Source: Bacillota bacterium (GTDB taxonomy: Bacteria; Bacillota; Clostridia; Lachnospirales; Lachnospiraceae). Taken from it: a DNA stretch of 64,000 nucleotides. The notes beneath the pieces are model-generated. The model saw only the letters and a list, made by a program, of their open reading frames with translations, made no database searches and was not told where the DNA came from. Below, one piece after another: positions 55,393 through 64,000 of this stretch (position 1 is its first letter; the number at the start of each line of letters is the position of its first letter). The stretch lies in contig JAEZLZ010000131.1 of assembly GCA_023415055.1 (NCBI GenBank), positions 1 to 64,000 of the forward strand, read 5' to 3'. A program made the position numbers and the translations under genes.

Positions 55393-55476
55393 AGTGTCCT
55401 CCTTTTCCATCGGGGTTCCATCTCGTCATTGACCGACTATGGATGCTTCACTCTGTCATACACATCCATGTTTTAA

Positions 55477-56154
55477 CTATTGTCCCACCTTATATCCGAG
55501 TCCTCGAACGGTCTTTATCATCGTGGGGTTCTGAGGATCCTCCTCCAGCTTGTCCCGTAAGCGCTTAATATATACTGTTAAGGTGTTGTCATTGACGAAA
55601 TCACCGGCGACATCCCATATTCCCTCCAGTAATTGATTTCTTGAAAGCACCTGACCTTCATTATTCGCAAAGGTTAATAATAGCCTGTACTCCAAGGCAG
55701 TCAGAATAACCTCTTGACCATTCTTATATACCTTCGCATCCATCGTATTGATCCGGATAGAATCAATCTCTATGATATGCTTTGCATGGCAATCCTTCTG
55801 ATATCTGCGAAGCACCGTCTTTATTCTGGCCTGTAGCTCACGAACGCGGAAGGGCTTAGTAATATAATCGTCTGCGCCAAGCTCCAATCCCATTACCACA
55901 TTCACTTCCTCATCACATGCTGTAAGTATGATGACTGGAATGTCATAATGTTCTCTGGCTAGCTTACAAAGCTCATACCCGCTGCCATCCGGCAGTGTCA
56001 GGTCAAACAGACACAGATCAATCTTCTGTTCCTTCAGTGCTCTTACACCGGAAGCCACGTCCCTGCATAGCTGCACTATGTATCCTTCTTGAGTAAGTGC
56101 ATAATCAAGCGCCACCGCTATGGTGCTGTCGTCTTCTACCAGTAATACTTTCAT
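55477..56154 (-). CDS. OmpR-family response regulator
   Basis: About 225 residues from the ATG at 56154 (AAGGGAT 8 bases upstream). Receiver domain with acidic pocket VEDD, phospho-Asp in LCLFDLTLPDG, switch Thr in ILTA and Lys in ITKPF; then an OmpR-type winged helix ending TVRGLGYKVG. The target is probably the ABC transporter downstream, by analogy with similar operons. Confidence 0.93.
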   Translation of the reverse strand: MKVLLVEDDSTIAVALDYALTQEGYIVQLCRDVASGVRALKEQKIDLCLFDLTLPDGSGYELCKLAREHYDIPVIILTACDEEVNVVMGLELGADDYITKPFRVRELQARIKTVLRRYQKDCHAKHIIEIDSIRINTMDAKVYKNGQEVILTALEYRLLLTFANNEGQVLSRNQLLEGIWDVAGDFVNDNTLTVYIKRLRDKLEEDPQNPTMIKTVRGLGYKVGQ

Positions 56155-56288
56155 TGTCATCATCCCTTTTCTTTCTACTTAATTTCCAGAATATTCTTTT
56201 TTCATTCTATAGCATAGTATTCACTATTTCAACTACACTAACGATTATAACAGCAAAAGATATTCATAAAATAGGAATAGCACCTTAA

Positions 56289-56308
56289 CTTTTTTGCAGC
56301 TAAGGTGC
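56289..56308 (-). terminator. Terminator of the 255-residue membrane protein gene
   Basis: GCACCTTA and TAAGGTGC pair a few bases after the stop codon. T-rich sequence follows on the minus strand (CTATTCCTATTTT). Confidence 0.7.
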
Positions 56309-56311
56309 CGG

Positions 56312-57079
56312 TTAATCATAAAATTCATGTTTTACCTTATTTACTCGCTTTATTTTTTTATGGATACCAACTGTAAGTCCCACCCCAAGAAACAATATCA
56401 TAAGACATTCGACATCTACCATGAAAATTTCAGCTGTCGTGACAGACCCTGACGGAGAATCTTTACGCTGTTTGCTTAGATAGTCATCCGTGATATCCAT
56501 TCCTTGTGCATCAAAGAGTCTGAAACCTGTCATCCAATAACCTTTATTCTCCTGAATATGAAAAAAGGTTTTCTGATCAATATTACCCTTGTACATCACT
56601 TCATAATAAAGATCTTGTATAGATTTCGCATACTCATATCGAACAGCGCGCCCATCCTGTATCATTCCGTATATGATAACCTGATTCACATTATCCACAT
56701 TCTTATCGAGATGAATCGGTATTGCAGATCCATATTGCGTACTTCGGATAATATACCTGCCATTGAATCCGCGTTTAAGCAACACCATCCCCATAAAACA
56801 ATCGTCATATCGGTTGTCTGAATAGATCACATACATCCAGTCATTTATCTTTTGGACTAACTCTACTTTTGCATTCACTTTCTGATTCGGTATGTAGTCA
56901 CTGATCGCTTGCTCCAACTCCACCTCATCTTCTGTTAAGTGATACGAATCAGAATAAGTAGTATATGTTAGTATCAATGTAATCAGAAGAACCAAGCCCG
57001 GAATTAATCCCGTGGCTTTCATCCTCAACCTAGATCTTCTGGTCTTATCCTCTACTTCCTCTAAAGTCATGGGATTCAC
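56312..57079 (-). CDS. Two-helix membrane protein, unknown
   Basis: 255 residues: a basic N-terminus, a membrane helix at about 24-42, an extracellular domain of about 170 residues (WMYVIYSDNRYDDCFMG is a recognisable stretch) and a second helix at about 222-240 with a basic tail. No family was recognised. It has its own terminator and lies upstream of the two-component system genes in the same orientation. Confidence 0.6.
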   Translation of the reverse strand: MNPMTLEEVEDKTRRSRLRMKATGLIPGLVLLITLILTYTTYSDSYHLTEDEVELEQAISDYIPNQKVNAKVELVQKINDWMYVIYSDNRYDDCFMGMVLLKRGFNGRYIIRSTQYGSAIPIHLDKNVDNVNQVIIYGMIQDGRAVRYEYAKSIQDLYYEVMYKGNIDQKTFFHIQENKGYWMTGFRLFDAQGMDITDDYLSKQRKDSPSGSVTTAEIFMVDVECLMILFLGVGLTVGIHKKIKRVNKVKHEFYD

Positions 57080-57136
57080 CTCTCCGACTATCGATTAGAA
57101 CTTATGCTGTACCAAATGCACACAGGTTCTGTCTTC

Positions 57137-57646
57137 TTACATTCTCTTATAATGTTTCCAGAAGTTAATTGTCTCCTGAAGGTCTGCTTCGTCCTCAAAC
57201 AATTCCTGTTTCTTTGCAACCTCAATAGCAAAATCCACATATGCATTTGCTCTGGCCGTAATAATATTTTGATCCGCTACTGCATCCAGGTCGGTGGAGT
57301 GAGTAGAAGCAATTCCTTTCAGAATACCAGCTTCCTCCAATATATCCACACCGGCACAGATGGCACCGATCAGTATGTTCTTATCCTTCGCTTCCTGCAA
57401 GAGCTTGGTCACATTATCCGACCGGATATGATCAATATTACCACCGGTTAGAATGATACTTTTCGCCTTGGATAAATCCACCGCATCAACCGTAAGATCG
57501 GCATCAACACGAAAGCCCTCCATACAGGTAATCCCCTTACCGTTCAGGGTGCAAAATCTCATCTCCTGATTCGTAAACTTCATAAAATAGCTTAAAATTA
57601 TAATTTCATAAAAACAGCAATCCTCATAAATAATAAAGTAATTCAT
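57137..57646 (-). CDS. DJ-1/PfpI-family protein
   Basis: 169 residues from the ATG at 57646 (MNYFIIYEDCCFYEI); an upstream start at 57679 adds 11 residues. The nucleophile-elbow Cys is in GAICAGVDIL, and the early acidic residue in FYEI matches the usual Glu. Such proteins act as glyoxalase III/deglycase or chaperones; the activity here is not determined. Confidence 0.8.
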   Translation of the reverse strand: MNYFIIYEDCCFYEIIILSYFMKFTNQEMRFCTLNGKGITCMEGFRVDADLTVDAVDLSKAKSIILTGGNIDHIRSDNVTKLLQEAKDKNILIGAICAGVDILEEAGILKGIASTHSTDLDAVADQNIITARANAYVDFAIEVAKKQELFEDEADLQETINFWKHYKRM

Positions 57647-57737
57647 TACGTATAACCGTCCCTTTCTCGCAGCCTGCAACTTTACACTAGAAAATAAAAT
57701 TTTCTCGCTATTCAGATCACAAATATGCGATTGAAAA

Positions 57738-57924
57738 TCATCTTACTCGCGGATACATCGGGTGGTTCTCGTTAAACTGTACCAGATCCCAGAGGTTCCC
57801 GTATAAGTCCCGGAAGACAGCAACAGTACCGTAATCCTGCTCCTTCGGCTCTCTGATTAGTATAAAATTCAATCGCCTCGTCATAATCCTTAACAACCAG
57901 CGCGATATGTATGATTGATTGCAA
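57738..57924 (-). pseudogene. Broken VOC/glyoxalase-family gene
   Basis: The beginning (from a TTG at 57924 preceded by GGGAGG) encodes QSIIHIALVVKDYDEAIEFY, the normal N-terminus of a VOC protein. The end, in another frame, encodes REPKEQDYGTVAVFRDLYGN and LWDLVQF, the normal C-terminus. The middle 40-50 residues are missing and the frames do not match, so this is an internally deleted and frameshifted gene. Confidence 0.75.
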
Positions 57925-58094
57925 AAATTGTTCATCCTCCCTAAATACTTTTTATAATGTTTTATCTCCATACTGCTTCCAATGTTATCTATTACTATTT
58001 TATGTTAGTATAATAATTTCCTTCTAGAAAATCAATCTATTTATTCTCACCATGCCATAATAAACAAGTAAAAAGATAGCTTCATTTTTCATCA

Positions 58095-58133
58095 TAATCA
58101 ATAGAAAGCTGCTTCGCATACTTTCTATCACTA
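58095..58133. repeat. Dispersed hairpin repeat, copy 4
   Basis: AATAGAAAGCTGCTTCGCAT then ACTTTCTATCAC: same stem as copies 1 and 2, with a changed centre. It lies between the VOC pseudogene and valS. Confidence 0.6.
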
Positions 58134-58269
58134 TAAAATAACAGCCCATCACTGTCTATGGATACGTTATTTGTATCAATCCAGTCATGAGCTGTATTCT
58201 TCCTTATTTATACTGTTTATGAATGTCTTCTATATGATTGATTGTGCTTCAAGTTTTCTATATGATGTT

Positions 58270-60933
58270 TTATTTACTCAAGTATGCCAGACGCTCGGCA
58301 ACCTGCTTCATCATATCATTGTACTTATCAAGCTTTGCACGTTCCTCGGCAAGCTTGCTCTCCGGAGCCTTGTTCACGAAGTTCGGGTTTGCTAACATAG
58401 TGGTAACACGCTTTAGCTCGCCTTCCAGACGTTCCTTTTCCTTGGTCAGTCGCTCGATCTCCTTATCAATATCAACCAGATCTGCAAACGGAATATAGAT
58501 TACTGCGCCGGGAACTACCGCGGATACTGCATCCTCCGGAATTCCTGCTTTATCTGGTTGTACCAGTATCTCACTGGCATAACCGAGTGTTGCAAAGAAT
58601 ACCTTACTCTCAGTAAAGATACTACGAAGCTTCTCACTGTCGGATACCACAATCACGGTAGCCTTTCTGCTCGGCGGAACATTCATCTCCGCACGAACAT
58701 TACGAATACCCTTTACAGCTTCTTTGATTAATTCAACTGCTTCTGCTTCCTTCGTATACTCATACTTCGCATTGTATATGGGCCACCTAGAGATCATAAT
58801 TGAGTCAGTTTCCTTCTGACCCGACATCTCCTGTAAGGTACAGAAGATTTCCTCGGTAACGAAGGGCATATAAGGATGCAGCAATTTGAGCGATGTTACC
58901 AGTACATGCTTTAGGGTCCAGAGCGCTGCTGCCTTTGTCTCATCGGCATCGTTGTATAACCTGGGTTTCACCATCTCAACATACCAGTCGCAGAATTCTT
59001 CCCAGATGAAGTCGTTGATCTTCTGAGCAGAGATTCCAAGATCATAGTTCTCGAGACCCTCGGTTGCTTCAGCTACGAGAGTATTTACCTTGGAGAGAAT
59101 CCACTTATCGGCAAAGGTTAGGAGATTCTCATCGATGGTTTCACCAACGCTTGCCTTCTCCAGGTTCATCATAATGAAGCGGGAAGCGTTCCAAACCTTA
59201 TTTGCAAAGTTTCGGCTAGCCTCTACTCTCTCCCAGTAGAAACGCATATCATTACCAGGTGCATTGCCGGTAATTAAGGAGAAACGAAGCGCATCCGCAC
59301 CGTACTTATCAATTACCTCAAGAGGATCAATACCGTTACCGAGGGATTTACTCATCTTACGCCCCTGAGAATCGCGAACCAGACCATGAATCAATACCTT
59401 GCTGAAGGGTTTCTGACCCATCTGTGCATAACCGGAGAATACCATTCGAAGTACCCAGAAGAAGATAATGTCATATCCGGTAACCAGTACATCGGTTGGA
59501 TAGAAATAATCCAATTCCTCCGTCTTATTCGGCCAGCCGAGTGTTGAGAAAGGCCATAAGGCGGAGCTGAACCAGGTATCTAAGGTATCCTCGTCCTGTC
59601 TTAAATGGGTGGAACCGCACTTCGGACATCTGGAGGGTTCTTCTTTCGATACTATAATCTCACCGCAGCCATCACAGTAGTAAGCCGGTATACGATGACC
59701 CCACCACAGCTGTCTGGAGATGCACCAGTCTCTGATGTTATCTGCCCAGTTAAAGTAGATCTTGTCAAACCGCTCCGGAACGAACTGAATCTCTCCAGAT
59801 TTCACTCCCTCGATTGCCGGCTTAATCAACTCATCCATCTTAACGAACCATTGCTGCTTAATTAACGGTTCTACTGTGGTTTTACAGCGATCATGGGTAC
59901 CAACATTATGAGAATGATCTTCCACCTTCACGAGAAGGCCCAATTCCCTCAGCTCATTCACTATCACCTTACGGGCTTCATAACGATCCATGCCTGCATA
60001 TTTGCCGCCGTTTGAGTTAATGGATGCATCATCATTCATCACATTGATCTCGGGAAGCTTATGTCTCTTACCAACCTCGAAGTCATTCGGGTCATGTGCC
60101 GGGGTAATCTTAACTACACCAGTACCAAAATCCTTATCAACATAATAATCTGCAACTACCGGTATCTCACGATTCATCAAAGGAAGCATCACTGTCTTTC
60201 CGATCAGATGCTGATATCTCTCATCGTCCGGATGTACGGCTACTGCGGTATCGCCAAGCATTGTCTCCGGTCTGGTCGTTGCAACCTCAACAAAACCTTC
60301 CTCACCAACGATGGGGTATTTGATATGCCAGAAATGTCCTGCCTGCTCTTCATGTTCTACCTCAGCATCGGAGATCGAGGTCTGACAAACCGGACACCAG
60401 TTAATAATTCTGGAGCCTTTATAAATCTTGCCTTCGTTATAGAGCTTCACAAATACTTCATTAACCGCATCGGAGCAGCCTTCGTCCATGGTAAAACGTT
60501 CTCTGTCCCAGTCACAGGAGGATCCAAGCTTCTTCAACTGAGAGATAATTCTTCCGCCGTATACTTTCTTCCATTCCCAGGCGCGCTCGAGAAATGCTTC
60601 TCTGCCGATATCCTCTTTGTTCGCGATACCTTCCTTGCGCATCTGTTCGATAATCTTAACCTCGGTTGCAATACTCGCATGGTCCGTTCCAGGCTGCCAT
60701 AATGCATTATAACCCTGCATTCTCTTAAAACGAATCAGGATATCCTGCATCGTATTGTCTAATGCATGACCCATATGAAGCTGACCGGTAATGTTCGGCG
60801 GTGGGATCACGATTGTGAAGGGCTTCTTGCTGCGATCTACCTCAGCATGGAAGTACTTCTTCTCCTCCCATTTATGATAGAGCCTTTCTTCAATATCTTT
60901 CGGATCATAGGTTTTGGCTAGTTCTTTTTCCAT
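58270..60933 (-). CDS. valS: Valyl-tRNA synthetase
   Basis: An 887-residue class I synthetase that charges tRNA-Val. The HIGH motif reads HMGH in PPNITGQLHMGHALDNT and the KMSKS motif is GRKMSKSLGNG. The editing domain (about 190-330, TTRPETMLGDTAVAVHP), a zinc-finger-like pair (CDGCG / CPKCG) and the C-terminal coiled-coil arm (about 820-887) are present. A T-box leader lies directly upstream. Confidence 0.97.
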   Translation of the reverse strand: MEKELAKTYDPKDIEERLYHKWEEKKYFHAEVDRSKKPFTIVIPPPNITGQLHMGHALDNTMQDILIRFKRMQGYNALWQPGTDHASIATEVKIIEQMRKEGIANKEDIGREAFLERAWEWKKVYGGRIISQLKKLGSSCDWDRERFTMDEGCSDAVNEVFVKLYNEGKIYKGSRIINWCPVCQTSISDAEVEHEEQAGHFWHIKYPIVGEEGFVEVATTRPETMLGDTAVAVHPDDERYQHLIGKTVMLPLMNREIPVVADYYVDKDFGTGVVKITPAHDPNDFEVGKRHKLPEINVMNDDASINSNGGKYAGMDRYEARKVIVNELRELGLLVKVEDHSHNVGTHDRCKTTVEPLIKQQWFVKMDELIKPAIEGVKSGEIQFVPERFDKIYFNWADNIRDWCISRQLWWGHRIPAYYCDGCGEIIVSKEEPSRCPKCGSTHLRQDEDTLDTWFSSALWPFSTLGWPNKTEELDYFYPTDVLVTGYDIIFFWVLRMVFSGYAQMGQKPFSKVLIHGLVRDSQGRKMSKSLGNGIDPLEVIDKYGADALRFSLITGNAPGNDMRFYWERVEASRNFANKVWNASRFIMMNLEKASVGETIDENLLTFADKWILSKVNTLVAEATEGLENYDLGISAQKINDFIWEEFCDWYVEMVKPRLYNDADETKAAALWTLKHVLVTSLKLLHPYMPFVTEEIFCTLQEMSGQKETDSIMISRWPIYNAKYEYTKEAEAVELIKEAVKGIRNVRAEMNVPPSRKATVIVVSDSEKLRSIFTESKVFFATLGYASEILVQPDKAGIPEDAVSAVVPGAVIYIPFADLVDIDKEIERLTKEKERLEGELKRVTTMLANPNFVNKAPESKLAEERAKLDKYNDMMKQVAERLAYLSK

Positions 60934-60999
60934 TGTAATCTTCCTTTCGAAGTTAATATATTGTAAAAATTTTGTTCGAGAGCCGGTACTTTGAATATC

Positions 61000-61262
61000 A
61001 AAAAAAGTTCCTCGTCAAAAAGGACGAAGAACCGCGGTACCACCTTTATTTATGATAATGCTGCATAATAACTTCATTATCAACTCTTGTGTCTGTAACG
61101 GGACTTCCCGACACCTCCTACACACCTTACGGCTTCAGAGCTGTTGTTCCGGAGCTACCTTCAATAAGTCTGACTTAGACCACCTTTCAGCCGGTGAGCA
61201 GTCCTCTCTGATAAGCATCTCTTATCTAATCCTCTCCATCAACACATTTCACGATATGAAAT
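61000..61262 (-). promoter_or_regulatory. T-box leader of valS
   Basis: On the minus strand the conserved AAGGTGGTACCGCGG lies at 61046-61032. It is followed by a terminator stem GTTCTTCGTCC / GACGAGGAAC with seven or more T. About 200 bases of stem I-III sequence precede it. Uncharged tRNA-Val should favour the antiterminator. The specifier codon was not fixed with certainty. Confidence 0.93.
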
Positions 61263-61271
61263 ATTAGTTCT

Positions 61272-61300
61272 ATACTATGCGAGGTTTCGATTTATGTCAA
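61272..61300 (-). promoter_or_regulatory. valS promoter
   Basis: TTGACA (61295-61300), 17 bases, TAGTAT (61272-61277) on the minus strand. Transcription would begin near 61265 at the head of the T-box. Confidence 0.75.
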
Positions 61301-61346
61301 GTACTTTTTCACTTATCAAGATATCAAGATATCTCGTCCTCTTGTT

Positions 61347-62564
61347 TTATTCCTCCGGCTCAATCCGGTACCTTCGCATAAGCTTCTCGGCTTCCTCCAT
61401 ACTATCCGGATAATTCCTTATCACCTGGTGTATCGATGCCAGAGCTTCCGCTTTCTGCTCCGTGTTCGTCTCAATCCGTTCTCTTAACTTTTGTCTGCGT
61501 ACATTAAGTCTATGTCGAACCTCAACCATTTCTTTATTATCAAGAATAGCAGAAGGCTGGTAGATCCAGATCTCGGCATCCACAACCCCGAGCTTCTTAA
61601 GTTCGTGTACCAGCTCATTATGAAAAAACTCCAACAGCTCTGTGTTGCTTTGGTATCTTCTTGCTTCATCCTTCATGCGAACATATTCTTCCCAGGCAAT
61701 TCGAAATTGTTCGTAACTCGTCACCATATATTTATTATAGCTGTAATCCAGATAATTGCGATTATTGACCGATTTGATCTTCACCTTGTTCATCAGCATA
61801 ATCTGCCGGTTTTGCTTCATCTGCACTAAACGGATGCTTCCGGTATTCTTTCTCGCTTCCATGAATATATAGAGAGCCAAAACCATTCCCATCAGTACTG
61901 TAAGTAAGAATGGAATGGTAAAATTCGCTTCCGAATAAACGGACAGCAAACCGAAAAGTAAGAATAACGCTATAACGATGATACTGGTCGTGACAGCAAT
62001 TCCCTTCAAAAAGGCCTGCTTACTGATAACCTCCTCTTGCTCTTCAAATAAGTCACTCCGTTCCTTCTCCAGATGCAAAATATCCTGTTCAATAATCGCC
62101 TGATACTCCTCTGCTTCCCGGATCGCAGTTAATTCCTTTGGTATCTGTTTCTCATAGCTTTCATAGAGATGGTACATGCGGTCGGAGATAATGGAGCTTT
62201 TGTGCTGCAGCTTGCCGCGTTCCTTCGTGAGGTTCAATATCTTTCTGGCAGCTTCCTCCAGATTCTCCCTCCGATCCTCCGGTATCATATCGATCTTTTG
62301 CATGTCCGTCAAGTAGGAGGTCACGGCTGCGTACTCCACCTTTGCTTCTTCGATCTGTCTTCCGCTTTCGATGATAATCTCACAGTTATCCTTTACATAA
62401 CCCATTCGTTCCGCATGCGTATTTAGCTTCACATTCTTTTTTTGCTCTTTCTTCTTCTCAGCGCGCGGGGGCATCCCATCCACTTCAGATTCCAGAGTGA
62501 GATTGCTTTTTTCCTCCTGCTGTTTGAGTTTATTCTTTTTACCAAATAATCGAAACAATCCCAT
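61347..62564 (-). CDS. Coiled-coil membrane protein, unknown
   Basis: About 405 residues from the ATG at 62564 (GGAGG upstream; a GTG at 62576 adds four). A Lys-rich start, long coiled coil (about 60-190), two membrane helices (about 195-215 and 220-240) and a second coiled coil (about 265-405). No enzyme motif. It is the last of a three-gene leftward cluster with the TPR-type gene and the protein at the window edge. Confidence 0.65.
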   Translation of the reverse strand: MGLFRLFGKKNKLKQQEEKSNLTLESEVDGMPPRAEKKKEQKKNVKLNTHAERMGYVKDNCEIIIESGRQIEEAKVEYAAVTSYLTDMQKIDMIPEDRRENLEEAARKILNLTKERGKLQHKSSIISDRMYHLYESYEKQIPKELTAIREAEEYQAIIEQDILHLEKERSDLFEEQEEVISKQAFLKGIAVTTSIIVIALFLLFGLLSVYSEANFTIPFLLTVLMGMVLALYIFMEARKNTGSIRLVQMKQNRQIMLMNKVKIKSVNNRNYLDYSYNKYMVTSYEQFRIAWEEYVRMKDEARRYQSNTELLEFFHNELVHELKKLGVVDAEIWIYQPSAILDNKEMVEVRHRLNVRRQKLRERIETNTEQKAEALASIHQVIRNYPDSMEEAEKLMRRYRIEPEE

Positions 62565-62597
62565 TCTGTCCTCCACCTTACGATATACTATTCTTAC

Positions 62598-62636
62598 TTA
62601 TTATCTCTTTTTATTATCTCTTTTTATTATCTCTTT
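62598..62636. repeat. 13-bp tandem repeat, three copies
   Basis: TTATTATCTCTTT occurs three times without interruption (minus strand AAAGAGATAATAA) in the gap between two genes of the right-end cluster. Confidence 0.9.
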
Positions 62637-62714
62637 CTTATTTTCCATCTCTATTAATATTTCTTTCATCGCATACCGGGCAGAATGCTTCATCTCATCT
62701 TTCATGACCGGATA

Positions 62715-63545
62715 TTACATCTGACGCAATTTGCTCTTCCAGCTTTCAATCAGCTCTTCTGTCCCCTGAATGTATTCAGTCATCCGGCCTTGCTGTTTAT
62801 AATGCCGTAAAATACGCAGTTCAGACATCAGCTTACTCTGTGCCGCCTCTTCCTTTTTCTTTAGCAGAGTGTCCTCGATATCATTCCGTAGCAGATCGCT
62901 GACCTGATATTCGTCTAGCTTCTTCTCATAAAGCTCCTCGTTGTTCATTAACCTCAGAGCATATAGTGTCTGCCGCAGAGTTTCTTCCTTCCGATTGCGA
63001 ATATAAGCCTGTTCAAACAATGATGCTGCTGCCAGGTAGCCGGAGGTATGCAGCTTGGCGATTGCCAGGTTATGCAGGATATCTCCATAATCCTCCATGG
63101 AAAGCTCCGATGCATCGTTACAATCCAGAAGTTTCTCGTACTCTGCCTCTGCTTCCTTATATTGCTGCCGACGAAGATAATTATCTGCCTTGATACAGTT
63201 TCTTTTTAGTCTTGGCATACCTGCTATCCGGTCCAGTTCTTTTAGATAGCTCTTAATCTCATTCTCCGTATAATAATCGGCGCTGCAAAGAATTACTGTG
63301 ACCATAGTCTTGGCATCGGCATGTTTTTCCTTCATCTGTCTCAGCTTTGCTGCCCGCTCAGGCAGCTGCAGCTCTGATTGTATCCAGTCAATCAATGAAT
63401 CACCAAATAGTGCTTCTTCGACCAGATAGATATGGTGAAACAGATAATTGCAAAGCTCCTCCATGGAATACACACGTACTCCTCCGGAGGGGAAACTATA
63501 AGGTCGTTTGGTTCTTGCACCGCTGCATAAAATCAATTTACCCAT
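62715..63545 (-). CDS. TPR-like helical protein, unknown
   Basis: About 276 residues from the ATG at 63545 (GAGGA 8 bases upstream; an ATG at 63560 adds five residues). The first 80 residues carry LILCSGARTKRPY and YSMEELCNYLF; the rest is helical with TPR-like spacing (EAEAEYEKLL; HNLAIAKLHTSGYLAAASLF). It starts at the stop codon of the upstream gene, so the two are coupled. No family was recognised with confidence. Confidence 0.65.
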   Translation of the reverse strand: MGKLILCSGARTKRPYSFPSGGVRVYSMEELCNYLFHHIYLVEEALFGDSLIDWIQSELQLPERAAKLRQMKEKHADAKTMVTVILCSADYYTENEIKSYLKELDRIAGMPRLKRNCIKADNYLRRQQYKEAEAEYEKLLDCNDASELSMEDYGDILHNLAIAKLHTSGYLAAASLFEQAYIRNRKEETLRQTLYALRLMNNEELYEKKLDEYQVSDLLRNDIEDTLLKKKEEAAQSKLMSELRILRHYKQQGRMTEYIQGTEELIESWKSKLRQM

Positions 63546-63561
63546 GCTTTGCTTCCTCATT

Positions 63562-64000
63562 TCATCCGATTTCTATACTAAACTCCATCAAAGTACCTGT
63601 CTCAGCGTAGAATTCTCCAAAGCCGAGATCGTTCACTGTAATCCTTGCATTGTTCTTATCCTGACAGGCAAGCTTTATCTCTAATCTTGTCATCCGATCC
63701 GGCCGTTTTGGAAGATTGGTCAGGTGAAGCTTCTCTCGGATCATCTCCTTCGTCATGACATTTTTTAGGATGATCTCCAGTTCTGCTTCTCCTTCCGGTA
63801 TGACCTCGACACTCTTCTTTACCTCATACCAAAGTTCTCCTGCTTCTGCAAGAACCATCTCACGGAATCCGGAATCCTTATATACCCGCAGTCCGATCAC
63901 ACTTGTAATCATATCATCATCGAGAATGAATAATTCCTCCAGCCCTTTGTCCCCGGATAGCTCCTTTGCCGCATAGCAAGCTCCTTTGGTAAAGAGGTTC
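63562..64000 (-). CDS. C-terminal part of a protein of unknown family (runs off the window)
   Basis: The frame is open from the right edge to a stop at 63562 and gives 145 residues. An internal ATG at 63912 is not the real start because the coding pattern continues upstream (NLFTKGACYAAKELSG). That stretch vaguely recalls actin/Hsp70-like ATPases, but this is weak. The end is beta-rich. It is first of the three-gene cluster within view. Confidence 0.55.
   Translation of the reverse strand, partial: NLFTKGACYAAKELSGDKGLEELFILDDDMITSVIGLRVYKDSGFREMVLAEAGELWYEVKKSVEVIPEGEAELEIILKNVMTKEMIREKLHLTNLPKRPDRMTRLEIKLACQDKNNARITVNDLGFGEFYAETGTLMEFSIEIG

Noticed and set aside
60061..60702. Plus-strand ORF of 213 codons inside valS
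   Set aside because: Antisense shadow of conserved synthetase sequence.
62598..62636. Phase-variable repeat tract
   Set aside because: The 13-bp tandem repeat lies between genes, not in a coding frame or between -35 and -10, so a switching role cannot be supported; it is reported only as a repeat.

Overview
The window looks like chromosomal DNA of an anaerobic, low-GC, spore-forming Firmicute, most likely a Lachnospiraceae/Clostridium-type bacterium. The indications are strong AGGAGG-type ribosome binding sites, a T-box leader on valS, a LicT/RAT antitermination switch on a PTS operon, HPr with the Ser46 regulatory site, a single-chain PurL of about 1260 residues, a Ku/LigD pair behind a forespore-type promoter, and remnants of a hydrogenase-maturation locus. 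No tRNA, rRNA or CRISPR array was seen.

Left end (1-4000). The first 122 bases look like the 5' end of a group II intron (minus strand) lying just past the terminator of a gene with a degenerate GGDEF and an intact EAL domain. Divergent from that gene is a small secreted-type protein whose C-terminal half is a three-copy tandem peptide repeat (unit ASDMPPIITAATEDDTLL). It faces, stop codon against stop codon, two tandem XRE-HTH/TPR-like regulators. This resembles an RRNPP-type peptide quorum-sensing locus with an unusual multi-copy pheromone precursor, and is the best candidate for an undescribed system here.

4400-14900: a decayed hypB plus Fe-S/flavin oxidoreductase remnant, an orphan VirB4-type ATPase, a heterodimeric ABC exporter, a yhbD-yhbE-yhbF-like bactofilin operon, and a divergent lgt with duplicated operator-like dyads between them.

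14900-30600: two chemoreceptors of the same architecture, a HAD phosphatase / GH38-like glycosidase / MBL hydrolase group with a GntR-LacI-type regulator, a YtrA-like GntR plus ABC transporter operon, an M42 peptidase and a Nudix hydrolase.

30900-42100: an ECF sigma/anti-sigma/membrane protein operon in which the sigma gene has no ATG, GTG or TTG start; the Ku-LigD NHEJ pair; purL; a membrane GGDEF protein with a LysR regulator; and mgsA.

42300-57100: a self-contained PTS operon (LicT, EIIA, HPr, EIICB), a DUF1576-type membrane protein (also lacking a standard start), a large membrane-anchored protein, an HD phosphohydrolase, several small genes, and a two-component system with an FtsX-type ABC transporter. 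57100-64000: a DJ-1-like protein, a VOC pseudogene, valS with its T-box, and the end of a three-gene cluster of unknown function that leaves the window.

A roughly 40-bp hairpin repeat recurs in four intergenic gaps, and long imperfect hairpins with a CTGT/ACAG core end several transcription units.
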